From Gracilimonas sp040882225 (GTDB taxonomy: Bacteria; Bacteroidota; Rhodothermia; Balneolales; Balneolaceae), in assembly GCA_040882225.1 (NCBI GenBank), contig JBBEBR010000001.1:62001-126000 (forward strand): a DNA stretch of 64,000 bases. Direction: 5' to 3'. Each line of letters opens with the position of its first letter. Position 1 is the first letter of the stretch. Positions 46,319 to 55,220 of this stretch are shown here, one piece after another. Below the pieces are notes generated by a model. That model saw nothing but the letters and a program-made list of their open reading frames with translations. It was not told where the DNA came from and ran no database searches. Made by a program: the position numbers and the translations under genes.

Positions 46319-46918
46319 TCAGTTTTTATTTAACGTGGCCAAAGCTTTTTTTATCACTTTAGAAGCGTCATTACTTTCATCATCGTTCAAGGCTTTTAGA
46401 ACGGCCTGTTCAGCTTCTCTTTTTTTGAAGCCAAGCGATTCCAGTGCGGAAATGGCTTCTCCCGCAATTCCTGATACCTTTCCATTGCCGGCGACCACTC
46501 CAGCTGAAGCCGCATATTCTGACAGTTTATCTCTGAGTTCAACAATAATCCGTTCGGCTGTTTTTTTACCAATGCCGGGAACCCGTGAAAGAGCCGCGGC
46601 GTCTCCATTAGTAATAGCTGAAATTAGCTGATTAGCCGGCAAACCGGATAAAATGGTTAAGCCAAGTTTCGGGCCCACCCCTTTTACAGTGATAAGTTTT
46701 TCGAACAGCGCTTTTTCATCCGAAGAAAAAAACCCAAACAACCGCTGATCGCTGTCCGTGAAGTGATGATATATAAGTAGTTTTACTTCCGAACCGGCTT
46801 TCTGAAGTTGATCGAGCGTAAGAGCGGAAACCTCAACCCGGTAGCCAATTCCCTGCACATCCAGGATAACAGCGCCGTCTTTTTTTTCTTCAATGTAGCC
46901 TTTCAAAAAAGCAATCAT
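46319..46918 (-). CDS. ruvA: Holliday junction branch migration protein RuvA
   Basis: DNA-binding subunit of the RuvAB branch-migration complex. The 199-residue protein starts MIAFLKGYIEEKKDGAVILD, then has LLIYHHFTDSDQRLFGFFS and tandem helix-hairpin-helix motifs (ITVKGVGPKLGLTILSGL and ALSRVPGIGKKTAERIIVEL). A C-terminal domain III that contacts RuvB follows. The ATG at 46918 overlaps the ruvC stop (ATGA). The upstream frame extension belongs to ruvC. Confidence 0.96.
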   Translation of the reverse strand: MIAFLKGYIEEKKDGAVILDVQGIGYRVEVSALTLDQLQKAGSEVKLLIYHHFTDSDQRLFGFFSSDEKALFEKLITVKGVGPKLGLTILSGLPANQLISAITNGDAAALSRVPGIGKKTAERIIVELRDKLSEYAASAGVVAGNGKVSGIAGEAISALESLGFKKREAEQAVLKALNDDESNDASKVIKKALATLNKN

Positions 46919-47487
46919 AACCCTTTTACCCTGTCTGGATTTTCGGCAACAAAATCTGCCCAACCCGATTTTTTATTATTCTGATGTGTTTTTTTTGCAG
47001 GGCCGTAAACTCCCTTGCCCTTCATTAAATGACACCAAGCTACCGCGAGCGCATCGGTTGCATCATTCGAAAGTTTTTCATCAGGCAGAACTACCATTTT
47101 GTTAAGCATGAAGGCAACCTGTTCTTTGCTCGCATTTCCATTTCCGGTGATGGATTTCTTCACCACTTTTGGAAAATATTCCGAAACATTAAGCCCACAT
47201 TTTCTGATTGCCAGCATAGCGGCGGCCTGTGCTCTGCCCAATTTCAGCATTGCCATAGGATCTACTCCATAAACTGGAGTTTCTACCGCGCAGGCTGTCG
47301 GGGAATTGGACTTTATAATGCCTGAAATTTTATCAAAAATAACCTGTAAGCGCTCGGCATGATCTTCAATATCCGCCAGCCGGATAACATCGCATCGCAA
47401 GGCGATCAGTTTTCCGTGTTCTTCCGTCAACAGAGCATAGCCTGTATTTCGGGAACCGGGATCGATGCCAAGGATTACATCAGCCAT
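46915..47487 (-). CDS. ruvC: Holliday junction resolvase RuvC
   Basis: Endonuclease that resolves Holliday junctions. The 190-residue protein shows ILGIDPGSRNTGYALL (catalytic Asp), CAVETPVYGVDPMAMLKLGR (Glu) and LSNDATDALAVAWCHL (two Asp). A lysine-rich C-terminus is normal. It lies 3 bp after fabI and overlaps ruvA by 4 bases. Confidence 0.96.
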   Translation of the reverse strand: MADVILGIDPGSRNTGYALLTEEHGKLIALRCDVIRLADIEDHAERLQVIFDKISGIIKSNSPTACAVETPVYGVDPMAMLKLGRAQAAAMLAIRKCGLNVSEYFPKVVKKSITGNGNASKEQVAFMLNKMVVLPDEKLSNDATDALAVAWCHLMKGKGVYGPAKKTHQNNKKSGWADFVAENPDRVKGL

Positions 47488-47490
47488 AAG

Positions 47491-48321
47491 TTATTCTTCG
47501 TCAGTGTAAAGCTTTGCTAAATCATCAATCATCTTTTCGGAGATTCCAGAAGTAACAAAACCGCCATCGTGATAAAGGTTTTGCATCGTTACTTTTCTGG
47601 TAAGGTCAGAGAATAATGTGACACAATAATCGGCGCATTCATCTGCGGTTGGATTTCCCATAGGAGCAATCATATCCGCAAAAGTATACATCCCATCAAA
47701 ACCTTTAATGCCTGTACCGGCGGAGGTTTTGGTGGGTGCCTGAGAAACGGTATTTACCCGAATGCCTCTTGGAGCAAGGCGGCTGCCGTAGTTTCTTGCG
47801 ATGCTTTCCAGCAGAGCCTTGGCATCATTCATGTCAGAATATTTGGAGAAAATGCGTTGCGCCCCAATATAGGAAAGAGCTACTACGCTTCCGCCGTCAT
47901 TCAAAACATCCATTTCTTCCGCATAATGAAGAATACGGTGAAGGGAAATCGCGGAAATATCCAGCGACTGCTGCATCCATTTATAATTAAGGTCGGTGTA
48001 TTCTTTTTTCTTGCGGATATTCGGCGACATTCCAATTGCGTGAAGAATAAAATCGACGCTTCCGAGCTCCTTTTTGGTTTTCTCCATCAGCTCTTTCACT
48101 TCATCGTCATTAGAAACATCGCAAGGGAAAATAGGAGCTCCGGTTTCTTCACCAAGCGCATCTAAAGCACCAAGCCTTAACGCAATGGGAGCATTGGAAA
48201 GCACAAAATCCGCACCCTCTCTTTTACACGCTAATGCAATTCGCCATGCAATACTTCTTTCATCCAGCGCTCCAAAAATGATGCCTTTTTTACCTTTTAA
48301 TAAACCGTAGCCTTCGCTCAT
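47491..48321 (-). CDS. fabI: Enoyl-[acyl-carrier-protein] reductase (NADH)
   Basis: Last step of each fatty-acid elongation cycle. The 276-residue short-chain dehydrogenase has the FabI-type cofactor motif KKGIIFGALDERSIAWRIAL, LHAIGMSPNIRKK, the active-site YIGAQRIFSKYSDMNDAKAL (Tyr-x6-Lys) and GIRVNTVSQAPTKTSAGTGI. It is the first gene of a fabI-ruvC-ruvA operon. Confidence 0.95.
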   Translation of the reverse strand: MSEGYGLLKGKKGIIFGALDERSIAWRIALACKREGADFVLSNAPIALRLGALDALGEETGAPIFPCDVSNDDEVKELMEKTKKELGSVDFILHAIGMSPNIRKKKEYTDLNYKWMQQSLDISAISLHRILHYAEEMDVLNDGGSVVALSYIGAQRIFSKYSDMNDAKALLESIARNYGSRLAPRGIRVNTVSQAPTKTSAGTGIKGFDGMYTFADMIAPMGNPTADECADYCVTLFSDLTRKVTMQNLYHDGGFVTSGISEKMIDDLAKLYTDEE

Positions 48322-48421
48322 AATAGAATATCTTTTTGTTTTTGTGATGCGTGGAAATTCACCAAAAATGAGATAAAATGATAGTTGATAGTTCCAGAAG
48401 AATTATCATCAGCAGAATTAC

Positions 48422-49669
48422 TTAGTTCCTGATCAATGGTACTTCAAAACCGGTAAGTAAATAGATAGAACGAAATTGCACATCATCCAGGTAATTGAAT
48501 GTTTTTTCGTATCGAAGGGAGAGATTGAAATTTTTGTATTTCATGCCTAAACCAAGAAACCCACCAAAAGTCCAATTGTTAGAAGAGGATAAGTTGCTCG
48601 AAGAGTGGAAAACCATTACGCCATCCTTAGTAATAAAAGAAGCGTTGCCGTCATTTTCATGAGAAAGCTGTCTTTTGAAGGTTGCTCCGATATCTAAAAA
48701 CGGCCTGACAAGACCAGTAAAGTACTCGTGATGATATCCTAAATTAGTTTTTAAATAGGTAATGTCAAGAGTCATCCGGTCTGCTTTATTTTGATAGACC
48801 CCATTAAACCCGTAAAGCAAAACATCTGCAAAAATTGAACGACTGCCTCTTTCCCTGGGTAAGATTAACCTGGCAGAAATCCCTATTGTTAAATTATCTG
48901 TGGAAGAATACCGAATAAGAATTTCCTGAAAAGTTTGATCATAATTCGATTTAGAGGCCCCCAAAAAAAGCTTAGCGCTAAGAGAAGGTTTTGGCTTTTC
49001 ACGAACAAATATAGGAGCGGAGGGCCTATTGTTATAACAATTCAAAACGAATTTCTTCAGGTCTTTTTGGGAATACCTTACCTTATCTATGTCTGTTGAA
49101 GAGCAATGACTCGCAAGTCTTTTTAACTGATCTCTAAAAATATATGCTTCACTTTGATCGAGAAAAAACTTCCCCCCAATTTTGGCCACATTTTCATGAG
49201 AGATTAACGCTGTTAAATTAGAGAATACTTCCAGATAAAAGTTCTCTCTTATATTCTTGTAAACATATAAACTCGTTTCACCCTGTACCAACACTGCTAA
49301 AAAGACTTTTTCTTTTCTTGAACCAGTAGTTATATCCACTTCACGAACATTTTTTACTTTTAAGGGAGTCTCATCAATAGAAACCATAGCAGCCTTATAA
49401 AGGGTACCCGATACGTAAAATGCTTTTAAATCATCAGGAGTAAAAACCTGAACTTCGGAAACAGGGCTGGCTCTAAAACTGAATGAATCTGGATTTTCAT
49501 CCCATTCAAGATTATCAATCTCCCCATAAAGCGTATCTCCGTTAGCGGAGACAATGTACGCTTCTTGAAAATTTGATTGTGCCTTTAAATGCACGTCTAT
49601 TACAAAACAAATTATTAGCGTAGCAACAAAATATTGTACTGCCCAAAAATCCCAAACGCTTCTTTTCAT
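48422..49669 (-). CDS. Hypothetical exported protein with outer-membrane beta-barrel-like C-terminus
   Basis: A 415-residue protein with an N-terminal signal/anchor (FVATLIICFVIDVHLKAQ). Residues 35-190 include YIVSANGDTLYGEIDNLEW, a segment common in Bacteroidota surface proteins of unknown role. From residue 230 alternating aromatic strands suggest a barrel (KLFLGASKSNYDQTF, LGLGMKYKNFNLSLRYEKTF), ending SIYLLTGFEVPLIRN. No function can be given. It is separated by 86 bp from the biosynthetic operon upstream on the same strand. Confidence 0.65.
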   Translation of the reverse strand: MKRSVWDFWAVQYFVATLIICFVIDVHLKAQSNFQEAYIVSANGDTLYGEIDNLEWDENPDSFSFRASPVSEVQVFTPDDLKAFYVSGTLYKAAMVSIDETPLKVKNVREVDITTGSRKEKVFLAVLVQGETSLYVYKNIRENFYLEVFSNLTALISHENVAKIGGKFFLDQSEAYIFRDQLKRLASHCSSTDIDKVRYSQKDLKKFVLNCYNNRPSAPIFVREKPKPSLSAKLFLGASKSNYDQTFQEILIRYSSTDNLTIGISARLILPRERGSRSIFADVLLYGFNGVYQNKADRMTLDITYLKTNLGYHHEYFTGLVRPFLDIGATFKRQLSHENDGNASFITKDGVMVFHSSSNLSSSNNWTFGGFLGLGMKYKNFNLSLRYEKTFNYLDDVQFRSIYLLTGFEVPLIRN

Positions 49670-49755
49670 CTACTCTGATTATTACTCTTTTAAAAGAGTA
49701 TAACATAATCTGCTAAAAGATAAAGTGGTCTTTATCGACAAATAGAACTCTGACA

Positions 49756-50838
49756 TCACCAGCACCTTGTTAAAAAAGCTTTACCAGACTGAATAGAATT
49801 AATTAGCTCGGAATTATGGCTGTGAATTAAAGCCCATTTACCGCCTGGACGGGTAAAGGTTTTTTCCGAAAAGGAACTGCCCATTAAGGCTGGGGAAAGC
49901 CGTCCTGAAAAATTGATGCCTCCTTTAGAGAACGCGTCAAACTTCAAAGAGGAATAAAGGGCCTCTTCTTTCCCGGGAAGGCATTCGGAATGCACAATGT
50001 TGCAGCGCCCATTCTCATTTCTATAATAAATAAACCAGCCTGCAATCTTCTCCTCGTTATCGTATAAAGCCACTCTTTCCAATTCCCCATATTGTTTTTC
50101 TCTTTTAAGGGATGAAAGAAACTTATCCATTCTTCCCGAACTCACAATAGGATGTAATTCATAGTTACTAACCAAGGAGGACAACCCCTCATATAACTGA
50201 TGCCCCGTCAATTCCCTCGCAAAAAGTCCGTTATTGGTTATAACCTGAAAAAATGGAACGCGGAGAATCTTGAAAAAGCTGTCAGCACTACGGGCAACAG
50301 CACCAAAAAACCGCCGAATAAAAGGAGACATTTTTTTCCCGATCACTTGGAAAGAAAAAGAAGCCGGTCTTAGTGGAGCTGTATAATAGGTACTATATGG
50401 ATAAGCGATTTGCCCGCCAAGCCGGCACCATAATAAACGGCTAGCATGTACGGCGTCATCCGAAAAAGAAAAATCTTGCTCGCCTTTTAACGCGGTTTGC
50501 AGCATTCGCATGGGAATCAAAACGGCCCGGGCTTCTTCATTCACCATAAAATCACTAAAAATAGCTCCAGTTATCGGTTTGCCTTTAAACCTGAAGTCGA
50601 CCAGTTTTACCGCAAGATAGCCGTGAATAGTTCCATCTGGGGAAACACAAACCAAAGATTTATTCGATTCCGACAAACCAGAAATCAGCATGCTTTTCAG
50701 CTGATACAAATCCGCTGATACTTTTTCAGGGAAATATGATTTTGCCATTTCCGCAACCTGTCCGGTATCGTTTTTGGTGAAAGTCTGGATTTTATATAGC
50801 GAACGACTTTTTTTCCTACTGGAACTAAATTCATTCAT
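49756..50838 (-). CDS. GNAT-like acyltransferase of the biosynthetic operon
   Basis: A 360-residue cytoplasmic protein. The first 130 residues resemble a GNAT N-acetyltransferase (LVCVSPDGTIHGYLAVKLVD, IFSDFMVNEEARAVLIPMRM). The C-terminal half repeats a similar pattern (LYDNEEKIAGWFIYYRNENG). The double-GNAT arrangement is seen in enzymes that move acyl or aminoacyl groups from carrier proteins or tRNA. It is the last gene of the operon, 11 bp after the carrier protein. Its substrate is inferred, not shown. Confidence 0.65.
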   Translation of the reverse strand: MNEFSSSRKKSRSLYKIQTFTKNDTGQVAEMAKSYFPEKVSADLYQLKSMLISGLSESNKSLVCVSPDGTIHGYLAVKLVDFRFKGKPITGAIFSDFMVNEEARAVLIPMRMLQTALKGEQDFSFSDDAVHASRLLWCRLGGQIAYPYSTYYTAPLRPASFSFQVIGKKMSPFIRRFFGAVARSADSFFKILRVPFFQVITNNGLFARELTGHQLYEGLSSLVSNYELHPIVSSGRMDKFLSSLKREKQYGELERVALYDNEEKIAGWFIYYRNENGRCNIVHSECLPGKEEALYSSLKFDAFSKGGINFSGRLSPALMGSSFSEKTFTRPGGKWALIHSHNSELINSIQSGKAFLTRCW

Positions 50839-50849
50839 AATAAATCCTG

Positions 50850-51098
50850 TTATGCGGGAATTTCAATTAGAGGTGAAATGAGTGTGCAGATGCTTTCAAC
50901 CGAGCGAAATTCTTCCAGGTCTACAGTCTCTAATGAAAGTGAAATACTAAACTCTTCTTCGATGGCAACCATTAAGCTTACAATCGAAAGAGAGTCGAGA
51001 TAGCCCAATTCAAAAAGATCGTCTTGGGATGTAATATCTTCTACAAGCAGCGTTTCTGAGACTACTTCCTGAATTCTTAAAAGATGTTCTTGATTCAT
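50850..51098 (-). CDS. Stand-alone acyl/peptidyl carrier protein
   Basis: An 82-residue four-helix carrier protein. The phosphopantetheine attachment Ser is residue 36 in FELGYLDSLSIVSLMVAIEE. The hydrophobic and acidic pattern is normal for an acyl or peptidyl carrier protein. It needs a phosphopantetheinyl transferase, none of which is visible in the window. It lies 3 bp after the adenylation gene, which probably loads it. Confidence 0.88.
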   Translation of the reverse strand: MNQEHLLRIQEVVSETLLVEDITSQDDLFELGYLDSLSIVSLMVAIEEEFSISLSLETVDLEEFRSVESICTLISPLIEIPA

Positions 51099-51101
51099 TT
51101 T

Positions 51102-52730
51102 TTATGCAGATTTTGAAGATAATGTGGGTCTGTTTGCTTCTGTTGCCTGTTCAAAAATTTCAGACAAACCTTTTCGGTCTATTTTTCCATTTCCATTTCG
51201 GGGAAGCAGAGTAAATGAGCGCCAATATTGCGGGAACATGTAAGAGGGAATTTTTTCGGACAGCTTCTTTTTCATGTGCATTGGAGAGGCTACATTATCT
51301 TCTCCGGGAACAAAAGCGCACCCAATGGCGACGCCCTCAAACCCACTTATTTTTACAGGAACTACAGCAAACTCCCGTAAAATCTTAAGTTCATCCAGGG
51401 CGCTTTCAATTTCTCCCAGCTCTATTCTGTATCCACGGCTTTTGATTTGATAGTCGGAACGGCCGTGGCAGTAGAAAAGCCCATTACTATCAACAGATGC
51501 TAAATCTCCCGTTTTGTAAATCCTGACGGAATCTCCCACTTCATTTTTCCGCCACTTAAAAACCGCATCGGTTTTGTCTTTATCGCGCCAATAACCGGGA
51601 CTTAATCCAACGCCGGAAATGTATAAATCTCCCACTTCGCCAGCCGCTGCTTCATTCAATTCTTCATCCAGAACAAGCAAGTCTTCACGATCACAAGGAA
51701 CGCCGATTGGTACTTCGTCTTTTTCGTTGGGGATTTCTGAAAGAGTGTGGTAGCTACTCGCGATGGTCGCTTCTGTTGGGCCATATAAATTAGTGAACTC
51801 CACGCCAGGCAGCGATTGCATCCAGTATCGAAGCGAGGCAACCGGGAAAACTTCTCCGCACCAGATAAGTCGTTTCAGGTGGGGAAATCCATTTTCGGGG
51901 ATGGCCTTAAAACGCGCCAAATAACTAAGCGCGGAAGGAACGGAAAACCACTGCGTGAGCCGGTTATTGGTAATAAAATCGCACAGTTTTTTTGGAATCA
52001 CAGAAATTCCGGAAGGCACAATAAATATATGAGCGCCGGCAGCCAGGGCTCCATAAATATCAAAAGTAGAAAGATCGAAATGCAGCGGAGAGTGGCAGGA
52101 AACCCGGTCTTCCGAATGCATCCCAAAATAAGAAACCGCCCAATTTACAAAAGAGGTGATATTTTTATGGGTGATTTCCACTCCCTTGGGATCGCCGGTT
52201 GAACCGGAAGTAAATAAAATATGAGCCGTAGAGGTTTCATCGCGCACAACAGCGTGTGGAAAATCAGCCTCCGGTTCCAGCTCTTCATAGCTGCTTATTT
52301 TCTTACTCAAATTCACAATGTCGGGTGATTCTTCGCTCCACCAAATCCAGGAGATGGAATCGAAGTTATGCTCACTTTTTGTAAGCTGATAAAAAAGGTT
52401 TTGCGCATGATGATCCACCATTAGCATACAAACATCAGAGGAGGATAAGATTTTGGAAACCCTGTCTGCCGGGCTGTTAATATCGAGAGGGATATAAACA
52501 CCACCGGCTTTGCTTACCCCGAGCATCGCAATAATAGCTTTGGGTGTTTTTTCGAGCAGCAATCCTACCCGCCCGCCGGGTTTTAGCCCGTTGTTTAAAA
52601 GCTGGCCAGCCAGTTTGTTGCTCTGTGTTTCCACCTCACCATAAGTGAGGTGTTCATCATCGAGAGTAACGGCTTTTTTTTCAGGGATTGATTTCGCTTG
52701 TTCACGTAAAAAATCGTAGATCATCAGCAT
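51102..52730 (-). CDS. Amino-acid adenylation (NRPS-like) enzyme
   Basis: A 542-residue stand-alone A domain that should activate an amino acid as an adenylate and pass it to the adjacent carrier protein. Core motifs are in order: LTYGEVETQSNKLA, ILFTSGSTGDPKGVEITHKN (A3), LHFDLSTFDIYGAL (A4), TNLYGPTEATIASS (A5), ISGVGLSPGYWR (A6), YKTGDLA (A7), KSRGYRIELGEIE (A8) and NGNGKIDRKGL (A10, Lys about 516). FDLSTFD gives Asp at the amino-group-binding position. The first residues of the specificity code read D-L-F, which I cannot assign to a substrate. The start overlaps the monooxygenase stop by 7 bases. Confidence 0.9.
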   Translation of the reverse strand: MLMIYDFLREQAKSIPEKKAVTLDDEHLTYGEVETQSNKLAGQLLNNGLKPGGRVGLLLEKTPKAIIAMLGVSKAGGVYIPLDINSPADRVSKILSSSDVCMLMVDHHAQNLFYQLTKSEHNFDSISWIWWSEESPDIVNLSKKISSYEELEPEADFPHAVVRDETSTAHILFTSGSTGDPKGVEITHKNITSFVNWAVSYFGMHSEDRVSCHSPLHFDLSTFDIYGALAAGAHIFIVPSGISVIPKKLCDFITNNRLTQWFSVPSALSYLARFKAIPENGFPHLKRLIWCGEVFPVASLRYWMQSLPGVEFTNLYGPTEATIASSYHTLSEIPNEKDEVPIGVPCDREDLLVLDEELNEAAAGEVGDLYISGVGLSPGYWRDKDKTDAVFKWRKNEVGDSVRIYKTGDLASVDSNGLFYCHGRSDYQIKSRGYRIELGEIESALDELKILREFAVVPVKISGFEGVAIGCAFVPGEDNVASPMHMKKKLSEKIPSYMFPQYWRSFTLLPRNGNGKIDRKGLSEIFEQATEANRPTLSSKSA

Positions 52731-53737
52731 TGTGGAATCAAAGCCTCCGCTTGCGTAAATACATGTTTTGTGTGTTTCAGCTCGCTTTCGGAAACCGGGA
52801 TATCAAGAATACAGGTGTTGCATCCCGCTTGCAGATAATGCGTGATTTCTTCGGTTACCTCATCATAACTCCCCACCAGGTATGGACAAAAAGTGTTATA
52901 ATTTTTGAAAGGCCCCAGCCAGTACACGGGCTCTTCTTCCGTAATTTCATCTCCCTGATCCGATAATTTTTTATGCCAGGAGGAATCGGAAGTTTTTTTA
53001 GCCAATTGATGAGTAAGGGCTCCTTCGCGGGTTTCTGGAAAACGAAGACGAGCGTCTTCCCAAGCTTCATCATGAGAAGTACGTGTTAAAATGCCAATCC
53101 GAATTCCGTTTGAATGAGTAGCTTTTGGCGCGGAATTATTAGTGTAAAAAGAATGCGGCTCCGGATATTCGATCAGTTTAGCATCCAAAGTTTGAGCGGC
53201 TTCTTTGGCGGCGTCAGAAGATCCGGAAAGATAGTATAGTGGTTGCAACTCAGGCGGAAGTTCGGGTTGCAATTTTAACCGGTTTATGGAGTAAAATTCT
53301 CCTTCATAAGAAACCGCCTTTTTCGATTGTAACAGTAACTGAATAATTTCAGTGTATTCTATTAATCGCTGATATCGCTTGTCGTGTTCGGTGTGGTCTC
53401 CCAAAGCTTCAAGATCTCTTTTGAACCCGCCGGCAATCAGGTTCAGGGAGATCTGTCTTCCGTAAAGCAATCCGTAAGTAGCAATTTTCTTGGCCACGGT
53501 GTATGGGTGCATGTAAGCCGGTTGCAAAGCTATCATGGGCAGCAAAGTGGTGGTTTCCGCCAAAATAAATCCCGTTAATTCCCAGGGATCTGCAAGCCTG
53601 TTATCACTATATATAAGCGTGCCTTTATACCCGTTTTTTTCGCTCTGAACTGCAATTTTACGCACTTCATCAGCGAATGTAGGTTCATTGAAGTTTACTG
53701 ATTGTGGAGTAGTTGTAAAGAGTTCCGTTTTTAACAT
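52724..53737 (-). CDS. Luciferase-like (LLM) flavin-dependent monooxygenase
   Basis: A 337-residue SsuD-like flavin monooxygenase: starts MLKTELFTTTPQSVNFNEPT, has ALQPAYMHPYTVAKKIAT, then LNLIAGGFKRDLEALGDHTE and HDKRYQRLIEYTEI. These are typical LLM barrel landmarks. Related enzymes occur as domains in NRPS/PKS lines, where they can oxidise a bound intermediate. It heads the operon and overlaps the adenylation gene, which argues for action on the same pathway. A separate sulfonate-using role cannot be excluded, but no sulfonate transporter is nearby. Confidence 0.85.
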   Translation of the reverse strand: MLKTELFTTTPQSVNFNEPTFADEVRKIAVQSEKNGYKGTLIYSDNRLADPWELTGFILAETTTLLPMIALQPAYMHPYTVAKKIATYGLLYGRQISLNLIAGGFKRDLEALGDHTEHDKRYQRLIEYTEIIQLLLQSKKAVSYEGEFYSINRLKLQPELPPELQPLYYLSGSSDAAKEAAQTLDAKLIEYPEPHSFYTNNSAPKATHSNGIRIGILTRTSHDEAWEDARLRFPETREGALTHQLAKKTSDSSWHKKLSDQGDEITEEEPVYWLGPFKNYNTFCPYLVGSYDEVTEEITHYLQAGCNTCILDIPVSESELKHTKHVFTQAEALIPQC

Positions 53738-53763
53738 TTCAAATATTCTTAGTTAGAAGTATA

Positions 53764-53793
53764 AAAATCTATGGTCTTTTTTGAAGCCGACAA
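53764..53793 (-). promoter_or_regulatory. Candidate promoter of the biosynthetic operon
   Basis: On the minus strand TTG (53793-53791) is followed after 19 bases by TAGATTTT (53771-53764), seven of eight to TAnnTTTG. It lies 27 bp before the monooxygenase start. Confidence 0.45.
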
Positions 53794-53948
53794 GCACTTT
53801 GATAAAGCGGCTTGCAATTGTAATGCCAACTCAGAAATTAAGAGCGACATAGGGAATTGATGCTGTTAAAAAGAGTTTTACCACAGGTGGAGAAAAATTA
53901 CAAGCTTCAGAACCTTCGCTAAAAAAGAATGGATGTAACGATATTTCA

Positions 53949-53968
53949 CACCTTTAGATTTAAAGGTG
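53949..53968. promoter_or_regulatory. Perfect inverted repeat between the divergent biosynthetic genes
   Basis: CACCTTTA (53949-53956) and TAAAGGTG (53961-53968) form a perfect 8 bp inverted repeat with a 4-base spacer. It lies within the 347 bp gap (53,738-54,084) between the monooxygenase and formyltransferase genes. It could be an operator for a dimeric regulator. No other structure stands out in this gap apart from the candidate promoter. Confidence 0.4.
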
Positions 53969-54084
53969 AATATTCTTCTCATGAACGAGAGTGTGATAGG
54001 GAAAAATGGTATTACAGCAGGAGATAAGGTATGGCTCGAATTTTGATGAGTGTACAGAAAACAATTACCTGATTTTCCATCACC

Positions 54085-54993
54085 ATGAATATTTTATTAA
54101 CAGCCGATGAAGCCGCCGGAGCTCACGCTTTCCGGTTATTGAATGACAGCCACCATGAGGTGAAGGCTGTCATCACCCCAGAAGAAAATTTCACCATTCG
54201 CAGCCTTGCAACACGCACGAAAACGCCGGTGTTAAACCCGTCAAAATTAACCGATCCCAATTTTGCTACATGGATTCGCCAGAACAATATTGATGTTCTT
54301 CTGAATGTGCATCTTTTGTATATCATCCATCCGGCGGTGATAGAAGCGGTATCGGCGGGGGCTTTTAATTTGCATCCCGGGCCACTCCCAACATATGCGG
54401 GATTGAACACCCCCAGCTGGGCAATTTATAATGGTGAAAAAGAATACGGCGTAACACTTCATTGGCTTGAAAAAGGAATCGACACCGGCCATATAGCCTA
54501 CAGAGAATCTGTTTTATTGAACCAACAAGAGACTGGTTTAACTCTGAGCACAAAATGCGCCCACTCCGGCATGAATTTGATTTCGAAGTTACTAAAGAAT
54601 CTTTCTGAGGATTGTGCGGCAATTCCCCGAATCCCTCAGAATATTACCGGCCGCAGATACTTCAAGAAAAAAGAGATACCGCAGAATGGCTGCATCACGT
54701 GGGCCAAAACCTCTACTGAAATAGACGCATTTGTAAGGGCTAGTAATTATTCACCATTTAAATCTCCCTGGGGATTTCCAAAAACAACGTATAAGGGCTC
54801 TGAAGTAAAGATATCTTCTGTGAGTTTAACAGATGTTAGCTGCTGCGTAAAACCGGGAACCATTAATTTTGTGCGTGATGAGGTGGTGCGCGTGGCGACC
54901 GCAGATAACTGGCTGGCCATAAAAACCTGTGGAGTTAATGGAAGTCAGGTGCCGGCTCATACCATTTTTTGTGATGGGGATGTTTTGGGGTGA
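54085..54993 (+). CDS. Formyltransferase family protein
   Basis: A 302-residue enzyme with the methionyl-tRNA-formyltransferase fold. The catalytic Asn and His lie in FNLHPGPLPTYAG and the Asp in GIDTGHIAY. A shortened C-terminal FMT-like domain starts near QNGCITWAKTSTEID. It is probably not the housekeeping Fmt, since the C-terminal domain is short and the context is the adenylation/carrier/monooxygenase operon facing away from it. NRPS formylation domains and sugar formyltransferases use 10-formyl-tetrahydrofolate the same way. The acceptor is unknown. Confidence 0.85.
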   Translation: MNILLTADEAAGAHAFRLLNDSHHEVKAVITPEENFTIRSLATRTKTPVLNPSKLTDPNFATWIRQNNIDVLLNVHLLYIIHPAVIEAVSAGAFNLHPGPLPTYAGLNTPSWAIYNGEKEYGVTLHWLEKGIDTGHIAYRESVLLNQQETGLTLSTKCAHSGMNLISKLLKNLSEDCAAIPRIPQNITGRRYFKKKEIPQNGCITWAKTSTEIDAFVRASNYSPFKSPWGFPKTTYKGSEVKISSVSLTDVSCCVKPGTINFVRDEVVRVATADNWLAIKTCGVNGSQVPAHTIFCDGDVLG

Positions 54994-55034
54994 TGGTTGT
55001 TTCGAAGCAACTAAACTCTATCACCCCGTTTTTA
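54987..55034 (+). terminator. Terminator-like hairpin after the formyltransferase
   Basis: GGGGTGAT (54987-54994) pairs with ATCACCCC (55020-55027), and an inner GTTG/CAAC stem fills the loop. GTTTTTAT follows. The first bases lie inside the last codons of the gene. Confidence 0.6.
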
Positions 55035-55064
55035 TCCGATACAAATATGTCCAGATACCCGAAC

Positions 55065-55162
55065 GCTGCGAGGTCTTTAGGGACGCTCGCAGGTTCTGCA
55101 TTTTCAGATTCTGTACCACTCTAGCAACCTCGCAGCGTCCTTGCGACCTGCGAGCGTTGCGG
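55065..55162. repeat. Interleaved palindromic repeat, type A copy 1
   Basis: About 98 bp, nearly identical to 60,179-60,275. It carries two related 12-mers, ACGCTGCGAGGT and ACGCTCGCAGGT, followed after about 40 bp by their inverses ACCTCGCAGCGT and ACCTGCGAGCGT in the same order. The two stems therefore interleave rather than nest. The rest of the 313 bp gap 54,994-55,306 holds the terminator hairpin, this unit and repeat B1, and no credible gene. Confidence 0.8.
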
Positions 55163-55220
55163 TAAATCCGGTGAAAAGAGGTATGTGGATCGTCCGGCTC
55201 ATTGGCGGTACTCCTCTGCC

